Shown piece by piece: positions 58,338-64,000 of a DNA stretch of 64,000 nucleotides. Origin of the DNA: Fimenecus sp045593555. Its GTDB lineage: Bacteria > Bacillota > Clostridia > Oscillospirales > Acutalibacteraceae. Each line of letters begins with the position of its first letter. Within the stretch, counting starts at the first letter, position 1. Under the pieces are notes generated by a model that saw only the letters and a program-made list of their open reading frames with translations, did no database searches and was not told where the DNA came from. The stretch is from contig JAZNWU010000026.1 in assembly GCA_045593555.1 (NCBI GenBank), positions 23,732-87,731 on the forward strand, given 5' to 3'. A program made the position numbers and the translations under genes.

Positions 58338-58768
58338 AGTAAAAATCCTTTGCAAAATAACTAAAATTTTTTAAAAAATCTATGTAAAAGTGCTAATGAC
58401 ATATTGCACAAAAATTTTAGATGTAAATTAAGTGGGGTGTGTTCCAGAATGTATAATTTGTCAAGGTTTTAAAACAAATTGTATTTGACAAATTTTTAAC
58501 AAATCTTTTTCAAGATTGTCGAAAAGTGGAAAAATCTTGCTAAATCAATGATTTTAAGGCAAGTTATTAACATTTTCAACAGAGTTTTCAACAATTTCGT
58601 TGAAAAGTTATTTATACTATCTGTATATTTTTTAACAAAATTATTTTTGGTAAAAATCCCATATTGACAAATTTTTCCGTAAAAAATATATACAAATGAT
58701 AGAATAAAAATAACCAAAAAACCAAAAATATGTTCACTATACTGATGAATATTTGTGAGGACAAAATT
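58338..58768. other. AT-rich intergenic region with inverted TTGACAAATT motifs
   Basis: A 431-bp stretch without a convincing gene. AATTTGTCAA (58456-58465) mirrors TTGACAAATT (58484-58493), and TTGACAAATT recurs at 58664. TTTTCAACA occurs twice near 58570-58592, with TTATTAACA and TTTTCGACA nearby, loosely like DnaA boxes. TTGACA (58664-58669), a 17-base spacer and TATATA (58687-58692) form a plausible promoter for the 87-residue gene. No tRNA, riboswitch or terminator was recognised. Confidence 0.5.
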
Positions 58769-59032
58769 ATGGTTAAAGGTGTAAATCGTCAGGTACTTGA
58801 AATTCACGAAACAGGTTGTGAATATTTTGAAAAAGCGCTGTTTTTCGTCAGACCTGAATATAGTCGTGAAAATGAAGGGAAATTGAAGACAGAAGCTATG
58901 TCAAGTGTGCTGAATTTTACTTCTGTTCCTAAAACCCGTAAGCAAAAACTAAAAAGCCGAGTGCTGATTTTTGCAGAAATGACAGCCTCGGCAGGAGTTG
59001 GTGCAATTATAACTGCACTTCTTATAAGATAA
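58769..59032 (+). CDS. Small tail-anchored protein of unknown function
   Basis: An 87-residue protein. Residues 1-60 are charged (VNRQVLEIHETGCEYFEKALFFVRPEYSRENEGKLKTEA), and the last 22 are hydrophobic (LIFAEMTASAGVGAIITALLIR), suggesting a C-terminal membrane anchor. The ATG at 58769 has GAGG 9 bases upstream; the longer frame from 58730 has no ribosome site. It overlaps the 3' end of the convergent pepP-like gene by 11 bases. I do not recognise a family; the codon use looks like that of real neighbours. Confidence 0.65.
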   Translation: MVKGVNRQVLEIHETGCEYFEKALFFVRPEYSRENEGKLKTEAMSSVLNFTSVPKTRKQKLKSRVLIFAEMTASAGVGAIITALLIR

Positions 59033-60089
59033 TTAAGTTTTTAGGTGAATCAGTAAGATTACGGCAACCGTTTTCCGTGATGAGTGCCATATCTTCAATT
59101 CTTACGCCGAATTTCCCGGGGATATATATTCCCGGTTCAACTGTTACAATGTTTCCGGTCTTCAGAATACTGTCTGATGCAGGTGATAGGTTAGGGAATT
59201 CGTGAATTTCTACGCCAACACCGTGGCCTGTTGAATGAGTGAAATATTGTCCGTAGCCTGAATCATTGATAACACTTCGCGCGAACATATCACCATTTTT
59301 GCAGGAAACACCTGCTTTAATATTATCAAGGCAATTCTGCTGTGCTTTAAGGACTGTGTCATAAACATTTTTCATTTCGTCCGTAGCAAACCCTACTGCA
59401 ACGGTTCTTGTCATATCACTATGATAACCATTTATAATTGTACCAAAGTCCATTGTGATAAAATCACCGTTTTGAATCTTTTTATCACTTGGAACACCGT
59501 GTGGCATTGATGAATTTTTACCACTTACAGCAATAGTTTCAAAGGAAAGACCTTCACCACCATTTTGAAGCATATAGAAATCAAGTTCAAGTGCGATTTC
59601 TTTTTCAGTAACACCAGGTTTAATAAACTTAAGAATATGCGTAAAGGCATCTTCGGCAATTCTCTGTGCTTTTATAATGCTTTCAACCTCATTGTCAGCC
59701 TTTACAGAACGGAGCATATTTATAAGTGAATCTAAAGTGGAATCAGTTGCAATGCTTGTGTTTTTTAGAACACCTTTAAGTGAATTATATGTAGAAACAG
59801 TCATTCTTGTTGCTTCAACAAGAAGATGCTTACAGTTCATTTCACCGAGAATCTCTGCAATCTGAGGATAAGTTTTACCTAAAAGCAAAACCTCGCAATT
59901 TGAAATCTGCTTTTCGGCAGCCTCAATATATCTTCCGTCAGTAATAAATACTGCACGGTCAGAGGACACAAGCAAAAATCCGTCAGAGGAGTCAAACCCT
60001 GTAAAATATTTTCTGTTTTCAGGGGATATAACCAATGCGGAATATCCTGTTCCTTTATCTTTTAATAATTTTTGTAAATCTTTAATCAT
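59022..60089 (-). CDS. Xaa-Pro aminopeptidase-like M24 peptidase
   Basis: A 355-residue metallopeptidase of the aminopeptidase P/prolidase type. A creatinase-like N-terminal domain (ALVISPENRKYFTGFDSSDGFLLVSS, VFITDGRYIEAAEKQI) leads to the pita-bread domain with ligands in FITMDFGTIINGYHSDMTRTV, FTHSTGHGVGVEIHEFP, VTVEPGIYI and FGVRIEDMALIT. It should remove N-terminal residues from Xaa-Pro peptides. The start at 60089 overlaps the yqeG stop by 8 bases (ATGATTAA), which is more likely than the longer frame into yqeG. Confidence 0.9.
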   Translation of the reverse strand: MIKDLQKLLKDKGTGYSALVISPENRKYFTGFDSSDGFLLVSSDRAVFITDGRYIEAAEKQISNCEVLLLGKTYPQIAEILGEMNCKHLLVEATRMTVSTYNSLKGVLKNTSIATDSTLDSLINMLRSVKADNEVESIIKAQRIAEDAFTHILKFIKPGVTEKEIALELDFYMLQNGGEGLSFETIAVSGKNSSMPHGVPSDKKIQNGDFITMDFGTIINGYHSDMTRTVAVGFATDEMKNVYDTVLKAQQNCLDNIKAGVSCKNGDMFARSVINDSGYGQYFTHSTGHGVGVEIHEFPNLSPASDSILKTGNIVTVEPGIYIPGKFGVRIEDMALITENGCRNLTDSPKNLIIL

Positions 60090-60600
60090 AGTAACCATAT
60101 CCATGTAATTTTTCAAATTCAGCAATAATAGGAGCAGCCTTTCTGCGACGAGTTGAATAAAAAATAGGGAATCGTGTTTTCCCTTTTAATGCATCAACAA
60201 GAATTGCAATAGCACCACAGTTGTTGGCAGCCATAACATCGGCAAATACCTGGTCGCCAACCATAGCAAATTCATTGATTTCTACACCCATCATTTCAGC
60301 ACCTTTTATAAGTGTATGAGGCTTAGGTTTTTTTGCATTGGCAATATAGGGAAGATTCAACATTTTTGAAACAATTTTTGGACGGCGTGGCATTGCATTG
60401 GAAATAATCATAACTTTAATGCCCTGCTCCTGTACGGATTTTAACCAATCTTTAAGACCGTCAATGCAATTAGTTTTTCCGTCATTACAGATAGTGTTAT
60501 CTATGTCAAGAGCAACTGCTTTTGCTCCCATTTTATGTAAATCTTCAACTGAAATATCAAGAACTGATTTATAACGATATTTCGGCATAGGTGAAACCAT
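60082..60600 (-). CDS. yqeG: YqeG family HAD-IIIA phosphatase
   Basis: A 172-residue HAD phosphatase of the YqeG type: MPKYRYKSVLDISVEDLHKMGAKAVALDIDNTICNDG with the nucleophile Asp, VMIISNAMPRRPKIVSKMLNLPYIANAKKPKPHTLIKGAEMMG with the motif III lysine, and FAMVGDQVFADVMAANN. Relatives act on phosphatidylglycerophosphate or related phosphates, and the substrate here is unproven. The ATG at 60600 follows AGGAGA. It is co-transcribed with the downstream aminopeptidase. Confidence 0.9.
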   Translation of the reverse strand: MVSPMPKYRYKSVLDISVEDLHKMGAKAVALDIDNTICNDGKTNCIDGLKDWLKSVQEQGIKVMIISNAMPRRPKIVSKMLNLPYIANAKKPKPHTLIKGAEMMGVEINEFAMVGDQVFADVMAANNCGAIAILVDALKGKTRFPIFYSTRRRKAAPIIAEFEKLHGYGYYD

Positions 60601-60614
60601 AGCTAATCTCCTAA

Positions 60615-60652
60615 CTAAAAAAATAGTGGGCAATCCGTCAATGGATGCCCAC
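60615..60652 (-). terminator. Rho-independent terminator after rpsU
   Basis: Read on the minus strand GTGGGCA and TGCCCAC pair with an inner CC/GG, followed by TATTTTTTT. Some read-through would be needed to reach yqeG if no separate promoter exists. Confidence 0.8.
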
Positions 60653-60686
60653 TTGCGTTTTAAAACATAGCTCCGCAAAGCGAAAA

Positions 60687-60863
60687 TTATTTAAACTTAC
60701 GCTTACGTGCAGCCTCAGACTTCTTCTTTCTCTTTACAGAAGGCTTTTCGTAATGCTCTCTTTTTCTAACTTCCTGAATGACACCGTCACGAGAAGTCTG
60801 TCTCTTAAATCTTCTGAGAGCACTTTCCAAGGACTCGTTTTCTTTAACTTTTACCTGACTCAT
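60687..60863 (-). CDS. rpsU: 30S ribosomal protein S21
   Basis: A 58-residue basic ribosomal protein: MSQVKVKENESLESALRRFKRQTSRDGVIQEVRKREHYEKPSVKRKKKSEAARKRKFK, the complete S21 pattern. The ATG at 60863 follows an AGGGAGGGA ribosome site; the longer open frame is untranslated leader. A consensus promoter lies just upstream and a terminator follows. Confidence 0.97.
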   Translation of the reverse strand: MSQVKVKENESLESALRRFKRQTSRDGVIQEVRKREHYEKPSVKRKKKSEAARKRKFK

Positions 60864-60900
60864 TAAAAATCCCTCCCTTATACATTGGGATACATTTTGT

Positions 60901-60929
60901 ATTATACAACAGGAATTGTCAACTGTCAA
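60901..60929 (-). promoter_or_regulatory. Consensus sigma-A promoter of rpsU
   Basis: On the minus strand TTGACA (60929-60924), exactly 17 bases, and TATAAT (60906-60901), both perfect. It is the strongest promoter seen in the window. Confidence 0.85.
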
Positions 60930-60950
60930 CAGTTTTATTTATAAATTTTA

Positions 60951-61649
60951 TTAAGATAGAAACAATTCTTCTATATCATCAACAAGCATTTCGCTATAGT
61001 TGGTTTGACAGAAACAGAAATTTTCACATTTTGTTATTTTAAGTGTCACATTATTTAATTTGGCATTTTCAAGAGCTATACTTAAAGCGTTTTTTGCTTT
61101 TTTGAATAACATATATCTGTTTTCGAGATAATCGAGAGAGATTTCTTTTAAATATTTTGACAAATCTATTTGTGATTTTTTGTCACGAATCAAAATGATA
61201 TTTTTATGAATTTTCTTTTCGTCATATAGTGATTTAAAATTCTCGGAAAACTCGCTGACAGACGAATAACATATATCGGTTGATTTGTGTTTCTTTTTCA
61301 CAAACAAAGGATTTCTTTTTGAGATATAAAGGTCTCTTTCGTGAATTTCCAACAAAAAATCTATTGAGACTTTAAAGCAAACAGGACCCAACTTGTTTTG
61401 ACGAGGAAAATATCCGTGCAAATTATTAAGGTAGAGAGGTATTTTGTTCCACATACACATCTGTTTATATAAAGACGGATTATCTATATTTGTCATTGGC
61501 AGTTGTTTAAGGGAAAGCTGCTGAAAGGATATAAGCGTGTTTGAACTTAGCATTGAACAGGAATTTTTTACTGAACAAGAGAAATAAAGAAAATGAACTC
61601 CGTTCTCTTTTAATAATTGATGAAGTTCTTTAGGTGATACAGAAATCAT
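60951..61649 (-). CDS. Protein of unknown function, divergent from an XRE gene
   Basis: A 232-residue soluble protein. Its first half reads KENGVHFLYFSCSVKNSCSMLSSNTLISFQQLSLKQLPMT, then MWNKIPLYLNNLHGYFPRQNKLGPVCFKVSIDFLLE and LYISKRNPLF. This loosely recalls DarT-like ADP-ribosyltransferase folds (a Tyr/His-rich opening followed by a K/RxNKxGPVxF strand), but the match is too weak to name it. The second half is Lys/Glu-rich with three clustered cysteines (CENFCFC). The ATG at 61649 follows GGAGGTT. TTTGTTACC motifs upstream suggest control by the divergent XRE protein. Confidence 0.6.
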   Translation of the reverse strand: MISVSPKELHQLLKENGVHFLYFSCSVKNSCSMLSSNTLISFQQLSLKQLPMTNIDNPSLYKQMCMWNKIPLYLNNLHGYFPRQNKLGPVCFKVSIDFLLEIHERDLYISKRNPLFVKKKHKSTDICYSSVSEFSENFKSLYDEKKIHKNIILIRDKKSQIDLSKYLKEISLDYLENRYMLFKKAKNALSIALENAKLNNVTLKITKCENFCFCQTNYSEMLVDDIEELFLS

Positions 61650-61706
61650 AATATAACCTCCGATACCCTCATTAATGGTATTTAATATAATCGAATTGAA
61701 AATGAA

Positions 61707-61910
61707 TTTTGTTACCAAAGCCCATAAAAAAGCAAAATCGCCGAAAACAGAATCGTTTTCGACGAGTATATTTCTTCGTAACTCCCGTATGAAAGACATC
61801 TCATAAGATACCTTTTTATGCCAATTGCGTGGCAAAAAGGAATATGAGAAATAAAATAATTTAATGGAGAATGAAGAATTTTTTGTTACCAATTAAAATA
61901 GGTAACAAAA
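61707..61910. promoter_or_regulatory. Shared regulatory region with three TTTTGTTACC sites and a large hairpin
   Basis: TTTTGTTACC (61881-61890) and GGTAACAAAA (61901-61910) form a perfect 10-bp inverted repeat, and TTTTGTTACC recurs at 61707-61716. Between them TACCTTTTTATGCCA mirrors TGGCAAAAAGG (about 61806-61841) in a long hairpin, and CGAAAACAGAATCGTTTTCG (61743-61762) forms another. The layout fits an XRE-controlled divergent promoter with attenuator-like hairpins in the leader of the unknown gene. Confidence 0.55.
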
Positions 61911-62018
61911 GCATTGTACACTAATAAAAAGTAAATGTCAATATTAAAACACTTTTCAAGTGTGTAAGTATTGTAGTTGTGTATAGTAGAATTGTGTATG
62001 GAATAAGGGGTGATTTTC

Positions 62019-62327
62019 GTGGAACAAAAAGAGTTTAGTTTAAGATTAGCACAATTGAGAGAACAAAAAGGTGTTTCGGCTCGTGATATGAGTTTATCGT
62101 TAGGTTATAGCGAAAATTATATAAATAATATAGAAAATGAACAGTCTTTTCCATCAATGACAGTATTCTTTTATATCTGCGAATACCTGAACATCGCACC
62201 TAAAGAATTCTTTGATACGGAGTCTAAAAGTCCTGCGAAAGAAAAAGAATTGCTTGAGGCTGTGAAAGGATTAAGTACAGAACAGCTTGATACATTGATA
62301 GCTCTTGCAAAAGGGTTGAAGAAATAA
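62019..62327 (+). CDS. XRE-family transcriptional regulator
   Basis: A 102-residue protein with an XRE helix-turn-helix (about 5-65): LRLAQLREQKGVSARDMSLSLGYSENYINNIENEQSFPSMTVFFYICEYLNIAPKEFF, followed by a short helical tail (EKELLEAVKGLSTEQLDTLIALAKGL) likely for dimerisation. The GTG at 62019 follows AAGGGGTGA; the GTG at 62010 is part of that ribosome site. It is divergent from the unknown gene at 60951 and probably controls it through the TTTTGTTACC sites. Confidence 0.88.
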   Translation: MEQKEFSLRLAQLREQKGVSARDMSLSLGYSENYINNIENEQSFPSMTVFFYICEYLNIAPKEFFDTESKSPAKEKELLEAVKGLSTEQLDTLIALAKGLKK

Positions 62328-62334
62328 AAAATTA

Positions 62335-62374
62335 CACCCGAAAAAGAATTTGGTTCTTCTTCGGGTGATTTTAT
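62335..62374 (+). terminator. Rho-independent terminator of the XRE gene
   Basis: CACCCGAAAAAGAA (62335-62348) pairs with TTCTTCTTCGGGTG (62354-62367), with one mismatch, followed by ATTTTATTT. Confidence 0.75.
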
Positions 62375-62385
62375 TTGTAAATTTT

Positions 62386-62526
62386 GCCTTCTCCTTGAGG
62401 AGAAGGTGTCACCGCAGGTGAAGGATGAGGTGTAGGTTGCGACAGCGACCGTTACAACGCATAAAAGTTAAATTTTCACCTCATCAGTCTCGCATACGCT
62501 CGACAGCTTCCCCTCGAGGGGAAGCC
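62386..62526. repeat. Palindromic repeat C, copy 3
   Basis: Starts GCCTTCTCCTTGAGGAGAAG and ends CTTCCCCTCGAGGGGAAGCC. In the middle GGATGAGGTG mirrors CACCTCATC. It fills the gap between the XRE terminator and the end of the PHP-domain gene. Confidence 0.85.
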
Positions 62527-62529
62527 TTT

Positions 62530-63801
62530 TTATATTTTCTTTGTTAACTTTCCGTAAACTACGCCAAGTTTCTTACTGTAGAATTTTCTCTTTTTCATTT
62601 GTTCTTCAGTAAGTTTTTCCTCAATAATAGGTTTTTTGAAGCGTTCCATATTACCGTCGTCAAGCACAAATGCCTGAGTCATACAGATACCACCTGTACC
62701 TTTAAGCTGTGCACGAACATAACAAGAAATCTTGTCAGCGTGTTCATCTAATGTGATAGTTGATATTATTTCGCCATCTTTTTCGATTGTGGTTGTCTTG
62801 ATTGTTTCACCGTCAGCAATCCAATCAATTTCACTACAGTTAATACCTTTGATTGTGATTGTATCAGCATCGTCATCAACCTCAAGTCCGACAACACGAG
62901 GACAAGGACCATAACCTACAAAGTCTTCGCCTAACTCATTTTTAGCATAACGGGCAATTGAGAAGAATGTGCCTGTTTCCATAGCGTTACGGAGAGTTTC
63001 GAGTGAATATTCGGGAAGAATAAAGTCCATAAAGGCTGTATCAATCTGGTCAACCTGATGAGCATCGCTGTTTGAAAAACCGAAAACCTTGCGTCCATGA
63101 GGAGTGAGAAGCTTTAAAAGTTCGTCCCAGAGAATTCTGTCACTGCGATTTGGAATGTCATACATGTTAAGAACTTCAATACCCATACATGAAGGATATT
63201 TTCTTAAAAGATTTGCAAAGAAATTAATGTTTTTAGGGTCTTTTGCACAGTCCGGATTTTTCTTTGCCTGTAAAAGGTCTGTCGGATGATTGATATGAGA
63301 AATACCACCACTTTTTTCAATAAGACCCATTGGGATTTCATAGTCAAATTCAAGTCCCTGAACACCTTCGTAAGCATTATCAGTAAAGTATCCGTTTACA
63401 TGGTTTTTCATAACTGTGAACATATTGCACTCGATTGCATCAGGAACATCGTGGAGTCCACGCTTTTTAGTTCTTGTGTTTTTTTCTGTCCTGTATGTAC
63501 CATTCTTGATTGCTCTGTACTGTTCTTCTGTAAGATAACTGCGTTTTCCATGCCAAATGTATTGGAAATTAAAGAAAGGAATATGAGTAGGCTTTTCGTT
63601 CCAGCGTTTGCCTAAAATTCCGTGTTCAGCAAATGCAAGAATATCGAAATCATTATCATAAAATCCTTTAATCATATCCGTCATAGTATCATTTGCATCA
63701 CTATAAGTAGAGTGTGTATGTAAATTTGTCTTGTAATGATTTTCCATATTATCTAAAAGACTCATAACACTCTCGTAAGGATTTTTGATGGTATAACTCA
63801 T
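62530..63801 (-). CDS. PHP-domain metal-dependent phosphoesterase-like protein
   Basis: A 423-residue protein with a PHP domain: NLHTHSTYSDANDTMTDMI (first metal His pair), DILAFAEHGIL, QGLEFDYEIPMG, GGISHINHPTD and VFGFSNSDAHQVDQIDTAFMDF, giving the usual set of His/Asp/Glu ligands. A C-terminal beta-rich region (about 300-390) resembles the extra domain of PHP proteins that act on nucleotides or sugar phosphates. The substrate is unknown. It stands alone between two C repeats, and AGCG precedes the ATG at 63801. Confidence 0.85.
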   Translation of the reverse strand: MSYTIKNPYESVMSLLDNMENHYKTNLHTHSTYSDANDTMTDMIKGFYDNDFDILAFAEHGILGKRWNEKPTHIPFFNFQYIWHGKRSYLTEEQYRAIKNGTYRTEKNTRTKKRGLHDVPDAIECNMFTVMKNHVNGYFTDNAYEGVQGLEFDYEIPMGLIEKSGGISHINHPTDLLQAKKNPDCAKDPKNINFFANLLRKYPSCMGIEVLNMYDIPNRSDRILWDELLKLLTPHGRKVFGFSNSDAHQVDQIDTAFMDFILPEYSLETLRNAMETGTFFSIARYAKNELGEDFVGYGPCPRVVGLEVDDDADTITIKGINCSEIDWIADGETIKTTTIEKDGEIISTITLDEHADKISCYVRAQLKGTGGICMTQAFVLDDGNMERFKKPIIEEKLTEEQMKKRKFYSKKLGVVYGKLTKKI

Positions 63802-63880
63802 AAAAAACGCTCCAATGCTATATAATGTATATATTTTACTATAATAGATATGCGGTTGTCAAATTATAATTTGTCGGGGA

Positions 63881-64000
63881 GGCTTCTCCTTGAGGAGAAG
63901 CTGTCTGCGAAGCAGACTGATGAGGTGTAGATTGCGATAGCAACCGTTAATAAATATAACATTTCACCTTTCCACCTCATCCGTCACCTACGGTGACACC
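63881..64000. repeat. Palindromic repeat C, copy 4 (cut by window end)
   Basis: Starts GGCTTCTCCTTGAGGAGAAG (63881-63900) like copy 1, with GATGAGGTG and CACCTCATCCGTCACC inside. The right end lies past base 64000. The 79 bases between it and the PHP gene hold only that gene's AT-rich upstream region. Confidence 0.8.

Noticed and set aside
58570..58592. Possible replication origin from DnaA-box-like motifs
   Set aside because: The motifs do not match TTATCCACA well, and no dnaA or dnaN gene is near. Kept only as a low-interest note.

Overview
The window reads as chromosome of a low-GC, spore-forming Firmicute of the class Clostridia, most likely a gut Ruminococcaceae/Oscillospiraceae relative. 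The signs are a SpoVAC gene, dockerin-bearing secreted proteins, the SRP RNA-dnaX-ebfC-recR order, a leucine T-box, AAGGAGG-type ribosome sites, AT-rich intergenic DNA, and pectin/uronate and myo-inositol catabolism. I saw no prophage, CRISPR array or intact insertion sequence. The accessory signal lies in several families of short palindromic repeats and in a few poorly known gene modules.

Layout. 1-10.6 kb: start of a short-chain dehydrogenase, tRNA-Thr(CGT), a GH28 pectin hydrolase, spoVAC, a patatin-like esterase with a permuted papain-fold protein, rlmB, a 919-residue P-type-ATPase-like protein that has lost its catalytic motifs, mgtC, a tRNA1(Val)-type methyltransferase, rsmI and an XRE regulator. 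10.8-19 kb: a histidine phosphatase, then uxuA, an SDR fructuronate reductase, kdgK and eda, which take hexuronates to pyruvate and glyceraldehyde-3-phosphate, then a Cthe_2159-like lipoprotein and an LRR-dockerin protein. 19-23.4 kb: a HAD phosphatase and T-box-controlled leuA-leuB with a MITE-like element just upstream. 23.5-27.5 kb: two tandem family I.5-like lipases and a two-gene DUF5058 membrane system. 27.6-37 kb: a myo-inositol operon (iolJ, iolC, sanA-like, iolB, iolD, iolE, mmsA/iolA, iolG) without a transporter or regulator. 37-45 kb: a YbaK deacylase, a VanZ-like/DUF4352 pair controlled by a divergent XRE gene, the circularly permuted ATP-grasp/alpha-E/transglutaminase module, a TIM-barrel isomerase, nrdR and a secreted transglutaminase-dockerin protein. 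45-52.7 kb: a secreted alpha/beta hydrolase, a TetM/EF-G-like GTPase, tmRNA, smpB, recR, ebfC, dnaX and SRP RNA. 52.7-64 kb: GH20 hexosaminidase, glpK, a small BECR-toxin-like protein, malic enzyme, an OGG-type glycosylase, aminopeptidase P, yqeG, rpsU, an unknown protein with a divergent XRE gene, and a PHP-domain protein.

How the genes fit together. GH28 and the Cthe_2159-like protein fit pectin use, and the uxuA-eda genes complete uronate breakdown. The iol genes give a full inositol route to DHAP, acetyl-CoA and CO2. Dockerins on two proteins suggest a cell-surface complex, though no cohesin lies here.

Most unusual signals. (1) A ~158-bp structured repeat present twice, each time ending exactly one base before a start codon. 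(2) An ~80-bp hairpin repeat placed just after stop codons inside the uronate and inositol operons, with compensatory changes in two stems. (3) The pseudo-P-type ATPase. (4) The ATP-grasp/alpha-E/transglutaminase set. (5) XRE-controlled small modules with clear operators. (6) A free-standing BECR-toxin-like gene.

All family assignments come from motifs read by eye. No database search was run.
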